Notes: generated by a model not told the origin, from the sequence alone. A stretch of 64,000 nucleotides of DNA from CAVQUE01 sp046290435 (GCA_046290435.1 JBKAGO010000050.1:1-64000); one strand, 5' to 3'; shown: positions 56,101-64,000, counted from the first letter of the stretch. Numbers and translations: made by a program.

Positions 56101-58521
56101 CGCCTCGGCCAGCAGCACCGACCGCGCGGCTATGCCGTCCATCGCCTCGACGGCGACTGCGACGGTGCGGGGGCCTGCACCATCGGGCAGGCCGCTGCCG
56201 GTCGCGGGGTTCGACGCCAGCAGCGGCACGTCCCCGATGCCGACTCGATGGTGCAACAGGATGGCCGCGGCGGCGATGTGGACGAGACCGCTTGCGGCAT
56301 GGGCGTGGCCGAACAGCTGCGTGATGGCCGTGGCCCGGCCGCCGAGTCCCAGCTCGAGGTCGGGCCGGTCCTCGTCCCTGGCGCCGTGCTCGTCGTGGCG
56401 GCCCCCGGGGAGCACGGCGTAGATGGTGTCGCCGTCTCGTTCGGCGTCGTCGAGGCGCTTCAGCACGATTGCCACGGCGGCATCGCCGGGCACCTGACGG
56501 GTGCCGTCGACACAGGCTGCTGCCGCCGAGCGGTGGACGGCCTCGCACGACAGGTCGACCGCACCCACGACCGCGGCGTCGAGCTCCCCCGTGGCGAGCG
56601 CCCGCGTCGCGATGCGCAGCGCATCGAGGCCGCTGTGCTCCTCGGAACTGACGGTGAAGCTCGGCCCGGCGAAGTCGAACTGGCTGTTCAGGCGGTTGGC
56701 GACGATGTTGGGCATCGTGCCCAGGACCGCAGGCGCGTCGAGCACGGGGCTCACGTGGTCGCGGGCCTCCGCGATCCACTCGGCGGACTGGCCCCATGCG
56801 ACACCCCGGGTCGCGAGGCGCCACCGGACGCCGAACCGGGCCGCCTCGGCATCGGTGCCCATGCCCACGTAGACGCCGGTGGATGCCGGTCGGATGGTCC
56901 CGCCGTCGGCGACGGCTTCGTGGGTGACCTGCATCATGGCCAGCTGCTGGGCCAGTGTCTTGTCGAGGTCGTTGGGCGGGAACCGCTGCTCGGCGAGGTC
57001 GAGCGAGATCGCCGGCATGGTCCCGAGGCCGTCCTCGTCGAGGCAGGACGCATCAGACAGCAGCGCATCGGCGAAGGCGTGCCGGCCGACCGCCGACGCC
57101 GCGACGACGCCGATGCCCACGATCGCGATCGGCACGGGTGATGCCACGGCCGGCTGCGGGGGCGCTGTGCCGAGGTCCGCCGCCGACGGCTCCTCCACGA
57201 TCAGGTGTGCGTTGTTGCCGCCGAAGCCGAACGCCGACACGCCCGCCCGCAACACGCCGTTGCGCACGGTCGTGCGATCCCACGGTTCGGCTTCGGTGAG
57301 CAACCGGAACGGCGAGGCTTCGATCTCGGCGAGCGGCTCGTCGGCGCCGATGGTGGGCGGCCGGGTCTCGTGCGCCATGGCCTCGAGCACCTTGATGAGG
57401 CCCGCCACACCGGCAGCGGTGATGAGATGACCCGTGTTGGATTTGAGCGATCCGATCGGAAGGCCGTCGCAGTCGCCGTACACCTCGGCCGAGGAACGGA
57501 TCTCGGTGGCATCACCGACCGCGGTGCCCGTAGCGTGGCACTCGAGCAACGAGACATCGGTGGCGTCGAGACCGGCGATGTCCAGCGCGGCGATCATCGC
57601 CCGGCGCTGCCCCTCCTGCGACGGGACGAGCATCCCGCGCCCGCGCCCGTCGTTCGAGAGCCCGACGCCGCGAATGATGCCGTGGACGGTGTCGCCGTCG
57701 CGGACAGCGTCGTCGAGACGACGCAGGGCCACGAACGCGCACCCTTCGGCGGGCACCAGACCGTCGGCCTCTGCATGGAACGGCCGTGATCGCCCGGTGC
57801 GGCTCAGCGCGGTCAGCGCCGAGAACCCCAGATGGATGCAGAGGTCGTCGGCGCAGTTGACGGCCCCGGCGAGCATGAGGTCGGCGTCGCCGTCGTGGAG
57901 GCGATCGCAGGCGAGCTTGACGGCGTACAGGCTGCTCGCGCATGCGGCGTCGAGGGCGTAGGCGCCGACTCCGAGCCCGAGGGCCCGCTCCAGCAACAGT
58001 GCGGGCAGCCCCGACGTGAACCGGTTACGGGGATCGACGGGGGCGATGCCGGCCGATGCGAGCGCGTCGGGGCCACAGCCGGCCAGGCCGGCGATGGTCG
58101 TGGCCTCGACGAACGCCGCCATGCCCGCCGACGGGAACGACAGGTTGCCGAATACGGCGCCGAACCGGCGTGGGTCGGCGTCGTCATGGCCGGCGTCGCG
58201 CAGCGCTGCTCTGGCGGTGTGCAGCGTCCACTGGAACACCGGGTCGAGGGCGCCGATCTCGTCGGCGGGCACGGCGAACCCGGTCGGGTCGAACAGCGCG
58301 TCGAAGCCCCGCACGTAGCCGCCCCGGTCCGACCACGTGCGGTCGGCGCTGTCGGCCGGGCCCTCGCACAGCACGTCGGCGGGAGCGATGCCCCAGCGAT
58401 CGGCCGGGACGCCGGACACGAGGTCGCGTCCCTCGACCACCGCGGCCCACAGCTCCTCGGGCGACGAGACCCCGGGTAACAGGCAGGCTCGACCGACGAC
58501 CGCTATCGGCGGGAACGACAT
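50179..58521 (-). CDS. PUFA-synthase-like subunit: KS-CLF-AT-DH(x4 hotdog)-PlsC-PKS DH
   Basis: 2,780 aa from ATG 58521; the start overlaps the upstream stop by one base (TGATG). Order: ketosynthase with Cys194 (DAACASS) and HATGT/KSNTGH His; a second KS fold whose active-site Cys is lost (TVSSEEHSG), i.e. a chain-length factor; acyltransferase with Ser976 (GYSSGE); a helical linker; four FabA-like hotdog folds as two pairs (about 1380-1750 and 1800-2120), of which only the second and fourth keep the catalytic HF...D set (GHFKNDPCMPG, AHFFQDPVQPG); a PlsC-type acyltransferase (about 2150-2420, NHQVQIES and HADGTRA); and a PKS-type dehydratase (His in HPHLADHA, Asp in AVIDGALQ). Works with the next gene product as one fatty-acid machine. 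Confidence 0.88.
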   Translation of the reverse strand: MSFPPIAVVGRACLLPGVSSPEELWAAVVEGRDLVSGVPADRWGIAPADVLCEGPADSADRTWSDRGGYVRGFDALFDPTGFAVPADEIGALDPVFQWTLHTARAALRDAGHDDADPRRFGAVFGNLSFPSAGMAAFVEATTIAGLAGCGPDALASAGIAPVDPRNRFTSGLPALLLERALGLGVGAYALDAACASSLYAVKLACDRLHDGDADLMLAGAVNCADDLCIHLGFSALTALSRTGRSRPFHAEADGLVPAEGCAFVALRRLDDAVRDGDTVHGIIRGVGLSNDGRGRGMLVPSQEGQRRAMIAALDIAGLDATDVSLLECHATGTAVGDATEIRSSAEVYGDCDGLPIGSLKSNTGHLITAAGVAGLIKVLEAMAHETRPPTIGADEPLAEIEASPFRLLTEAEPWDRTTVRNGVLRAGVSAFGFGGNNAHLIVEEPSAADLGTAPPQPAVASPVPIAIVGIGVVAASAVGRHAFADALLSDASCLDEDGLGTMPAISLDLAEQRFPPNDLDKTLAQQLAMMQVTHEAVADGGTIRPASTGVYVGMGTDAEAARFGVRWRLATRGVAWGQSAEWIAEARDHVSPVLDAPAVLGTMPNIVANRLNSQFDFAGPSFTVSSEEHSGLDALRIATRALATGELDAAVVGAVDLSCEAVHRSAAAACVDGTRQVPGDAAVAIVLKRLDDAERDGDTIYAVLPGGRHDEHGARDEDRPDLELGLGGRATAITQLFGHAHAASGLVHIAAAAILLHHRVGIGDVPLLASNPATGSGLPDGAGPRTVAVAVEAMDGIAARSVLLAEASRHRAPGRIAPPRLHVFSGADAAAVLESLDAGIESDDGPARLVIVADGDEQLQQRIERARRHIEHGHPAGEGVRFRPRPLDGELAFVYTAAGAAYAGMGAQLLRAIPEAADRVAESFPLGETASWVFGDAGHEPTPSDFLWGTSLVSSSHTHITRHLLGLRPTAAIGYSSGESNSLFAFGIWSDRAAMRAEIEASGMMDRELGIDFAAVARAWGQPSASWAMWNVLAPVDDVRAAIAGEERVHLAIINTPNDTVIGGDSDACERVVESLGRRRCRPVAYNLACHVPEVRQTFHQPWLDIHTRAVTPMPGVRHYSNGSNGAYEVSTAACAEVITRQAEQTLDFPATIEAAYADGVRIFVEHGPAGACTNFITEILGDRDHLAIPLDRRDKNVEQLFEVAAALVAAGVAVDHHALSARLACPDVRPEPATNRHRSFAAHPEPATLPPRCEPTGADPTPLDRDDMARQSMPPAPWRPPVTPNGAVASNGAAAPMAASPPVEPAGQSAADIVAGEIHAQMTQIAALHEGFVVQRAALHDQFLAGSVADLHALTRTETTPAPGVPEAAGASGPGNVHWDKQQLEIHSSGRISELFGPLFAAQDNRSIQCRMPEPPLLLADRVTGIDAAPGVLGTGTIWTETDVVAGAWYLNDGFMPTGFMIEAGQADLMLISYMGIDLITEPDRAYRLLGCTLTYHGDLPSPGDTLQYEIRITGHARHGDVRLFFFEYDCLVDGERRLAVRDGQAGFFTPQELADALGVLWTPEAAAGDLDPDARVDAPAIASPKSSFSRDEVVAFSEGRLVDCFGPAFSWAHTHTRTPKIQSGAQLFIDEVTVFDPTGGPWGRGFMRCETAIADDAWFFDGHFKNDPCMPGNFMVEACIEALSFYLAAMGFTTRRDGWRFQPLPGQPFDLKCRGEINPRTERVAYEVHVEEVWDGPHPTVIADVVGYVDGRAAFHAHRIAVELTPSWPLTSMPELYEGVVEPVPVATDAEGFPFDWKAMISCAWGRPSEAFGSMYRVFDGTRRSPRLPGPPYHFISRITHIDGDLGVCAPGMKIVCEYDIPDDAWYFDANGAATMPFAVLLEAALQPCGWVASAVGSATAIDDDMLFRNLDGTGTLTGELTRTAGTLTTHVELTSVSRAGGMVIEGFEVECFLGDRSVYTMTTVFGFFPPEAFDHQVGLAVRDEHRVPLELAAPPMVDLTGRPDRYVAGSARLAEPMLLMLDRAVHVASAGRAGLGVVRGEKDVDVTEWFFKAHFFQDPVQPGSLGIEALLQLLQFFMLDTGMDDGLVDATFEPLMTGTPLTWSYRGQVTPANTRITTVMEITEIGTDERGRFVLGTGSLWCDGIRIYEVKNMGMRLVGDIAEPDASGACTEVDRSAARAAMRRYWPQHRGTGEAWLGADLLDGMFDRYVGRVMTERPDTLERLQGRPAIYLANHQVQIESLLISNLLPALTGVAMTTVSNAKHERRWIGELVRLFDAYPGARAVDQIAYFDQSDPGSMFELIDRVRQALASGSHSFFVHADGTRAQSCRQPTTRCSSVFVDMAIELGLPIVPVRFTGGLPVEPITGKAEFPFGHAAQDYWIGEPIEAETLQAMTLRDRVEHVVSAINGLGPSHPTEQPNAPDPAFAAKVADRQWRTGVHEVHAAAWEILLDCPSPSAETQLLLGHERALSDPDAAQLGPWSGAVAELLLGSDGDLVVVNRTTHPHLADHAVGDTPVVPVAYAVEWFARVACESFGPGRPFGLRDVQVLNGVVADGFRDGRDLELRVLASDENGDRHRLELVDRTGRRRYRCEVVPLDDDAAPLAVLAGPATELPSIYDKGGVLFHGPAFQVLDDVRLHPGAGLSASVRGVLGSGWPDARWGSDCGGVVRHGWPAEPWRTDPAVIDGALQLALLWSEHVIGGPSLPTSIALVRVFDRPRPGPLRATLIGRGAANAKVRSDMVIADAAGAVVAVLEGVETHALPRPEGTRDGWERPAR

Positions 58522-61500
58522 CAGCGCTGTCCTGCCGTCTCGGTGCCCTCGGGCAGGACACCCGAGCCGAGGACGAGTTCGACCTCGTCGGTCTGGGGGC
58601 TCGAGAGCTCCTCGACCAGCGCCCGAGAGCCGAGGTCGAGGGGGATGAGGGTCGTCCCCATGGCCTCGAAGTGCGCCTTCAGCGACGGGCTCACCATGCC
58701 GCCGTCCCATGGTCCCCACCCGAGGGACTTCACGACGCACGACGGGCCGCGGCGGGCCCGTTCGGCGATCGCGACCTTGTTGAGGATCTCGTTGGCCATG
58801 GCGTAGTCGACCTGGCCACGGTTGCCGGTGCGTGCCGCGACCGACGAGAACAGACACAGCACCTTCAACGCGTCGTCGCGGGTCTCGTCGAGGAGCGCCC
58901 GGAGCCCGAGCACCTTCGTGTCGAACACCGAGGCGAAGGCGGCGTCGGTCTTGTCGGCGATGAGCTTGTCGGCGAGGACGCCGGCGCCGTGGACCACCGC
59001 GGTGATCGGCCCCAGCTCGGCTCGTATCGAGCACAACGCCTCCCCCACCGCTTCGCGGTCGGTGATGTCGACGGCGACGTAGCGGGCCCGTCCGCCGGCC
59101 CGTTCGATCGCCGCGAGCGTGTGGCGGACCTCGCGGGCGGCGAGGATCTGTGCGGATCGCCGTGCCACCTCCGCCGGGGTGATGGGCAGGCCCGCAGCGG
59201 TCGCCTCGGCGAACAGCACACGCTTCAGCTCGGCATCGTCGGTTGCGACAGCGCAGCCGGGTGGTTCGTCTGCGAGCGCCGAACGGCCGAGCAGCGCGAA
59301 CGTGGCGCCCGAGGTTCGGGCGAGCTCGATCATCGTCGCGGCGGTGACCCCACGCCCGCCGCCGGACACGACCACCACGTCGGACGCACCCAGCGGGGAG
59401 GGTCCCGCCAGGACAGGGGCGGGTTCGCTCTGCAGCGTGGTGCGGGTGCCGTCGGCGCGGAGGCCGACCTCGAGCTCGGTTCCTCCGGCGAGGAGTTCGT
59501 CGGCGATCGCTGCGGCGATCGCCGCAGGATCTCGGTCGGCGCGCTCGATGTCGATCGCGAGCACACCGGTGTCCGGCCATTCGATCGCAGCGGTTCGGAC
59601 CAGGCCGCCGAGTCCTGCGCTCCAGGCGTGCAGGGGGTGTGGTGTGCCGAGCCCGAAGTCGCCCCCCAGGTCGGTCACCGTGACCAGCAGGCGAGCCGGC
59701 TTCGGCCCGGTCGCCAGCGACCGGGCCGCGGCGAACGCTTCATGGTTGACGGCCAGCGCGTCGTCGACCGTGGCGATGGGCCGCAGACCGCCGAGGAAGA
59801 TCACGCCGTCGATGGTCTCCGGCAGTGCGACCGGGCCGTCCGGCGTAGCGACCACGGTGGCGGAGACGCCGGCCGCGGCCAGCTGCGCCACGAGCGCGGG
59901 AGCGACGCCGGTGCCGTCGTCGATCACGGCGACCGTCGAACCGTGGAGGCCCCGGATCGGTGTGCCGGTGGCGCCGGCCGCGACAGAACGCAGCCGGAAC
60001 CGGCCGATCGGTGCCGGTGCCGATGTCGATGTCGATGTCGCGGCAGCGGGGGCATCCGCCCCACCGTCAAAAGGGGGCGTGCCACCTCCGTTGATCTGGC
60101 CGAACATGTAGTCGACGATCTGGCCGAGCGTGACCAACTCGGCCATCACCGCGGTGTCGACCTCGGGCAGCGAGGGGACCTGGTCCTGCATGGCGCTGAG
60201 GATCTCGACGCGCTTGATGGAGTCGATGCCGAGATCGCCCTCGAGCTCCATCTCCATCGTCAACATCTCCGACGGGTACCCGGTCTTGTCGGCCACGACC
60301 GACAACAACACGTCGGTCAGCGCATCGGCGCTCAGCGCCGGCGCAGCGACCGGGGCCGCAACAGGTGCCGGCGCAGGTGCCGGCGCAGGTGCCGGTGCCG
60401 GCGCAGCGACGGGCGCGGGAGCAGGTGCCGGTGCCGGTGCCGGTGCCGCAACAGGTGCGGGTGCGGGTGCGGGTACGGGAGCAGCGACTGGTGCGGGCGC
60501 CATCGCGGGCACGGGAGCGGGCACCGGTGCTGCGACGGGCGGGGCAACCGGCGCAGGGATCGGCGCGAGGGCCAGGGGCACCGGCGCAGCGACCACTGAC
60601 GGTGCACCGACGGAACCACCTGCCAGCTGGCCCAGGACCACGAGGCTCTGCTGGGCCGCTGCCATGAAGGCGGCATGCGCCTGAGCGGTCGTGCGGAGGT
60701 ACTCCGCGTGCGCCTCGGCGGTCTGTTGCTGGACCGCCTGGTAGACCGCGAGCACGCCCGGGTTCGGCGTGGAGCCATGCGGTGCTGCGCCGTTCGGTGT
60801 CGCACCGTTCGGTGTGGTGCCGTTCGTGTGGACGGCTGCGGGGACGGTGGGTGGGGTCATGACCATGGGTTGGGGCCGATCGGGTTGTGGGGCCGCAGCA
60901 GCGACCGGGGCGGGAACGGGGTTCGGGCCGACGAGTTCGGCCGGGTCCTGCGGCGGATAGGGCTTGGCGTGGTTGGCGCCGTTGATGGCCACGGTGAGCT
61001 TCGGTGCGACGACGTCGCTGGGGTTGGCGACGTCGTCGTACTCCTTCCACAAGGCGCCGAGGTCCATCGCGATACCACGGGCGACGAGCTGAGCCAGACC
61101 GCCGAGGAACGGGCCGAGGCCGGTCGTGTTCTTCTTGTCGAGCGCGATGGCCGCGTGGTCGTCGCCGTCGAGGATGCGTTCGACAAGGCCGGTGAGGGTC
61201 GATCCGGGTCCGACCTCGACGAAGGTCCGGGCACCGTTGTCGTACATCGCCCGGATCATCTCCACGAAACGCACCGGCCCGGCGAGCTGGCGCCCGAGCT
61301 GATGGCGGATCGCGGCGTCGCCGGTCGGGTACAGCGCCGCCGTCTCGTTGGCGTACACCGGGATCGTCGCCGGTCCGAAGCGGACCGATTCCAGCCACTG
61401 CGTGAACGAGGCACTGGCTCCGCTGACCACCGACGAATGGAACGCCGTCGCGACCGGTAGGCGCTTGAACGTCAGGGCCGCCGATTCGAGCACGGCCTCC

Positions 61501-64000
61501 ATCGCTTCGATCGCGGTCGTGGGCCCCGACAGGACCACCTGGCGGTGATGATTGTGGTTGGCGACGACGACGTCGATACCCGACTGCGCTACGAGGAAGC
61601 TCACGGCGTCGATGCCCGCTGCGACGGCGGTCATGGCGCCCGGGGTCCGGGCGGCCTCGGCCATCAGCTCGCCGCGGCGGCGCGCCACCGACAAGGTGTC
61701 GGCCTCGGAGAACACCCCGGCGGCGTGCAGCGCGGTGATCTCGCCGAAGCTGTGACCGCCGACATGGTTGGGGTGCAGGCCGATCTGTCGCAGCAGACGC
61801 AGGTAGCCGAGGCTCGCCGAACCGATCGCAGGCTGCGCCCACTGGGTGGCCGTCAGCTTCGCCTCCTGGCGCTCGCGTGCGTCGTCGTCGAACCCGGCGA
61901 TCGGGAACACGACGCCGTGCAGGCCCTCGGGTCCCCAGTCGAGGCCCGCAGCGACATCCCACGGACCGATGGCCTCGTCGAAGCGTGTCGCCAGGGCGGA
62001 TCCCATGCCCAGGTACTGACTCCCCTGCCCCGGGAAGACGAAGGCGACCTCGCCGGCGTGCGGGCCGGTTCCGTAGTGCACCTTGGTGGGGGTCGAGAAG
62101 GCGGCATCGGGATCGGCGCCGATGCGATCGATGGCGACGCGGAGCTTGCCCTCGAGGTCGTCGCCGTCGGTGGCGACGATGGCGAGCCGGGCGTGGGCGG
62201 TCGGCTCGTACGCGGCCTGGGTCGAGTGTGCGAGCCAGGCGAGGTACCCGGCGGTCGAGCAGGCGTCGAGGTGCCCGCGTGCCTGGGCCACGACGTCGGC
62301 ACCGTCGGCGCCCTGCAGCACGACGAGTTCGGCGTCGTTGGTGCGCAGGCGCGGCGCCCGGGTACCGGAGCCGGTGTACTCCGACAGGGCGACGTGGAAG
62401 TTGGAGCCGCCGAACCCGAACGAGCTGACCGAGCCGCGGCGCTCGTGGTCGGGCCCGCGCACCCACGGCCGGGTCGCCGTGTTCAGGTAGAAGGGCGAGG
62501 CCTCGAGATCGAGCTTCGGGTTGGGACGGTCGATCTTGGCCGTCAGCGGCAGCGTCTTGTGGTGCAGGGCCATGACCACCTTGAACAGACCGGCGGCACC
62601 CGCAGCGGCCTTGGTGTGGCCGATCTGGCTCTTCACCGATCCCAGCGCACACCACTGACGGTCGACGCGGCCGGAGGCGTCGAAGGCCAGCTCGAGCCCA
62701 CCGAACTCGGCGGCGTCGCCGGCGACGGTGCCGGTGCCGTGGGCCTCGACCAGCTCGACGGTGTCGGGTCCGAAGCCGGCCTTGGCATACGCGTTCGTGA
62801 GCGCCCGGGCCTGCCCCTCCGAGACCGGCGCATAGACGCTCTTCGAGCGCCCATCGGAGCTGGAGCCGACGGCGTCGACGATGCAGTAGATGTGGTTGCC
62901 GTCGCGCTCGGCGTCGTCGAGACGCTTGAGCGCGACCATGCCGATGCCCTCACCGAGCATCGTGCCGTCGGCCAGGTCGGAGAAGGGTCGGACGTCTTCG
63001 GACTGCGACAGTGCCGGCGTCTTCGAGAAGCACATGTACATGAAGATGTCGTTCATCGTGTCGACGCCGCCGGCGATGACGAGATCGCTGTCGCCCAGGT
63101 AGAGCTCGTTGATGCCCATCGACAGCGCAGAGAACGACGAGGCGCACGCGGCGTCGGTCACGCAGTTGGTGCCACCGAGGTCGAGGCGGTTGGCGATGCG
63201 CCCGGCCACGACGTTGCCGAGCAGCCCGGGGAACGTGCTCTCCTGCCACGCCGGGTGCAGGTCGGCGATGGCATCACATGCCGCGAGCGCGACGTCTTCG
63301 GGTACTCCGGCGCGTCGCATGCCCTGCAGCCACATCGGCCGGTTCATCCTGCTGGCCATCGAGCCGAGCAGCTCCTGGCCCGATGTGACGCCCAGGATGA
63401 CCGACGCACGCGTCCGGTCGAGCTCGGTGAACTGCCCGGTCAGTGCGTCCTCGAGCACCCGGTCGGCGACGATGAGTGCGAGCAGCTGCGCTGTGTCGGT
63501 GGAGGGAACCGCGACGGGCGGGATGCCGAACTTCAACAGGTCGAGGTCGATCGGATCGAGGAAGCCGCCGCGACGCCCGTAGGTCTTGTCGGGGGCCGAC
63601 ATGTCGGGGTCGTAGTGGTCCTCGATCAGCCAGTGGCTCGGCGGCACGTCGGTCATGCGGTCGGCGCCGCAGAGGATGTCGTCCCAGAAGCCCGTCGCGT
63701 CGACGGATCCGGGGAAGAGCGCGGCGACGCCGACGACGGCGATCGGTGGGCGCTCGAAGTGGAGGTCGTGGGCAGGAGTCGTGCTGGTGGCGGGTGGGCG
63801 GGGTCGCCGGGCGGGTGGGCGGTGCCGTGGCGGATCAGTCGAGGGCCGGGGTCTGTAGTCGAAGGCCGCAGCGGGGACGGCGACGCCGTAGCTGCGGAGT
63901 TGCTGGGCCCGGGTCACCACAGCGGCGCCCTCGAGCAGGTTCTTGGCGACCTGGGAGACGAGACGGTTCGCCGGCGCGGCCAGGAACGATCCCGTCGTCC
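58521..64000 (-). CDS. PUFA-synthase-like subunit: (possible ER)-KS-AT-ACP-KR, 5' end outside window
   Basis: The frame is open to the right edge (about 1,826 codons). Numbering from GTG 63920: ketosynthase (55-490) with Cys259 (DAACASSFS), HGTGT and KSQIGH His; malonyl-type acyltransferase with Ser724 (GHSFGE); Pro/Asn/Gly-rich then Pro/Ala-rich linkers; one acyl carrier domain with Ser1234 (GIDSIKR); and a ketoreductase (about 1370-1799) with GGGRG and Tyr1706 (GQVDYAMANE). Residues encoded beyond 63920 (GSFLAAPANRLVSQVAKNLL ... GAAVVTRAQQLRS) resemble the C-terminal end of PfaD enoyl reductases, so a fusion is possible. GTG 63920 or 63923 are fallback starts. Confidence 0.88.
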   Translation of the reverse strand, partial: TTGSFLAAPANRLVSQVAKNLLEGAAVVTRAQQLRSYGVAVPAAAFDYRPRPSTDPPRHRPPARRPRPPATSTTPAHDLHFERPPIAVVGVAALFPGSVDATGFWDDILCGADRMTDVPPSHWLIEDHYDPDMSAPDKTYGRRGGFLDPIDLDLLKFGIPPVAVPSTDTAQLLALIVADRVLEDALTGQFTELDRTRASVILGVTSGQELLGSMASRMNRPMWLQGMRRAGVPEDVALAACDAIADLHPAWQESTFPGLLGNVVAGRIANRLDLGGTNCVTDAACASSFSALSMGINELYLGDSDLVIAGGVDTMNDIFMYMCFSKTPALSQSEDVRPFSDLADGTMLGEGIGMVALKRLDDAERDGNHIYCIVDAVGSSSDGRSKSVYAPVSEGQARALTNAYAKAGFGPDTVELVEAHGTGTVAGDAAEFGGLELAFDASGRVDRQWCALGSVKSQIGHTKAAAGAAGLFKVVMALHHKTLPLTAKIDRPNPKLDLEASPFYLNTATRPWVRGPDHERRGSVSSFGFGGSNFHVALSEYTGSGTRAPRLRTNDAELVVLQGADGADVVAQARGHLDACSTAGYLAWLAHSTQAAYEPTAHARLAIVATDGDDLEGKLRVAIDRIGADPDAAFSTPTKVHYGTGPHAGEVAFVFPGQGSQYLGMGSALATRFDEAIGPWDVAAGLDWGPEGLHGVVFPIAGFDDDARERQEAKLTATQWAQPAIGSASLGYLRLLRQIGLHPNHVGGHSFGEITALHAAGVFSEADTLSVARRRGELMAEAARTPGAMTAVAAGIDAVSFLVAQSGIDVVVANHNHHRQVVLSGPTTAIEAMEAVLESAALTFKRLPVATAFHSSVVSGASASFTQWLESVRFGPATIPVYANETAALYPTGDAAIRHQLGRQLAGPVRFVEMIRAMYDNGARTFVEVGPGSTLTGLVERILDGDDHAAIALDKKNTTGLGPFLGGLAQLVARGIAMDLGALWKEYDDVANPSDVVAPKLTVAINGANHAKPYPPQDPAELVGPNPVPAPVAAAAPQPDRPQPMVMTPPTVPAAVHTNGTTPNGATPNGAAPHGSTPNPGVLAVYQAVQQQTAEAHAEYLRTTAQAHAAFMAAAQQSLVVLGQLAGGSVGAPSVVAAPVPLALAPIPAPVAPPVAAPVPAPVPAMAPAPVAAPVPAPAPAPVAAPAPAPAPAPAPVAAPAPAPAPAPAPAPVAAPVAAPALSADALTDVLLSVVADKTGYPSEMLTMEMELEGDLGIDSIKRVEILSAMQDQVPSLPEVDTAVMAELVTLGQIVDYMFGQINGGGTPPFDGGADAPAAATSTSTSAPAPIGRFRLRSVAAGATGTPIRGLHGSTVAVIDDGTGVAPALVAQLAAAGVSATVVATPDGPVALPETIDGVIFLGGLRPIATVDDALAVNHEAFAAARSLATGPKPARLLVTVTDLGGDFGLGTPHPLHAWSAGLGGLVRTAAIEWPDTGVLAIDIERADRDPAAIAAAIADELLAGGTELEVGLRADGTRTTLQSEPAPVLAGPSPLGASDVVVVSGGGRGVTAATMIELARTSGATFALLGRSALADEPPGCAVATDDAELKRVLFAEATAAGLPITPAEVARRSAQILAAREVRHTLAAIERAGGRARYVAVDITDREAVGEALCSIRAELGPITAVVHGAGVLADKLIADKTDAAFASVFDTKVLGLRALLDETRDDALKVLCLFSSVAARTGNRGQVDYAMANEILNKVAIAERARRGPSCVVKSLGWGPWDGGMVSPSLKAHFEAMGTTLIPLDLGSRALVEELSSPQTDEVELVLGSGVLPEGTETAGQR
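60343..60590 (-). repeat. Pro/Ala low-complexity linker DNA
   Basis: About 250 bases of degenerate GGTGCCGGCGCA-like repeats, encoding PAPVAAPAPAPAP-type sequence just before the single ACP of the synthase. It is the position where other PUFA synthases hold linkers between tandem ACPs. It is prone to slippage and to assembly collapse. Confidence 0.8.

Noticed and set aside
51946..57141. 1,731-codon + strand ORF inside the synthase gene
   Set aside because: Antisense to catalytic domains (CLF, AT and DH); Arg/Val/Asp/Gly-rich without a recognisable domain.

Overview
This window comes from a GC-rich bacterium (about 70% G+C by eye), most likely an actinobacterium and possibly of the class Acidimicrobiia. 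The indications are two luciferase-like oxidoreductases of the type that use F420 or FMN, the remains of a DUF222/HNH endonuclease gene, many GTG starts and 4-bp ATGA/GTGA gene overlaps, and hairpin terminators without a T-run. The assignment is inference; no rRNA or taxonomic marker lies in the window.

Layout. 1-5.7 kb: 5' part of a Rieske oxygenase alpha subunit with a TetR-like palindrome upstream, a membrane HD-GYP protein with an extracytoplasmic tail, and a solitary form-II CoxL-type molybdenum hydroxylase subunit. 5.8-10.5 kb: a small acidic protein, a coupled GYD-domain/Fur pair, and a coupled ABC permease/ATPase/short-chain dehydrogenase run. 10.5-16.2 kb: two membrane proteins (one VanZ-like), then an SDR, two luciferase-like oxidoreductases and a zinc alcohol dehydrogenase. 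16.2-22.9 kb: a GH16 lipoprotein, a ParA-type ATPase, a secreted M23 peptidase with a seven-repeat FG-GAP propeller, and a GGDEF protein whose outer part carries a 13-residue tandem repeat. 22.9-30.7 kb: acyl-CoA ligase, TreT-type glycosyltransferase, a frameshifted SDR, a hemerythrin-like protein, a LigB-type dioxygenase, an esterase and a lipoprotein. 30.8-35.2 kb: a secreted trypsin-like protease with a P-domain, a two-component system and an SRPBCC-like protein. 35.2-43.9 kb: a P-type cation ATPase followed by a complete seven-gene Mrp antiporter operon. 43.9-46.1 kb: a decayed HNH gene and small uncertain ORFs. 46.1-47.5 kb: tRNA-Val and tRNA-Cys, each followed by a hairpin, flanking a membrane protein.

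47.5-64 kb is the most striking part. A secreted Agd3-like (CE18-type) deacetylase with RTX repeats lies next to two giant genes on the minus strand that overlap by one base. They look like a multifunctional polyunsaturated-fatty-acid ('secondary lipid') synthase. The first gene product, cut by the right window edge, reads KS-AT-one ACP-KR and may have a PfaD-like enoyl reductase fused at its N-terminus. The second reads KS-CLF-AT-four FabA-like hotdog folds-PlsC acyltransferase-PKS-type dehydratase. Together they hold every activity needed for iterative carbon-chain building, with a built-in domain that could transfer the product to a glycerolipid.

Working together: the Mrp operon and the P-type ATPase point to Na+/H+/Ca2+ homeostasis. 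The HD-GYP and GGDEF proteins are potential opposing c-di-GMP enzymes, both with unusual extracytoplasmic parts. Several secreted proteins (M23, GH16, S1 protease, CE18-like) point to active cell-envelope or exopolysaccharide metabolism.
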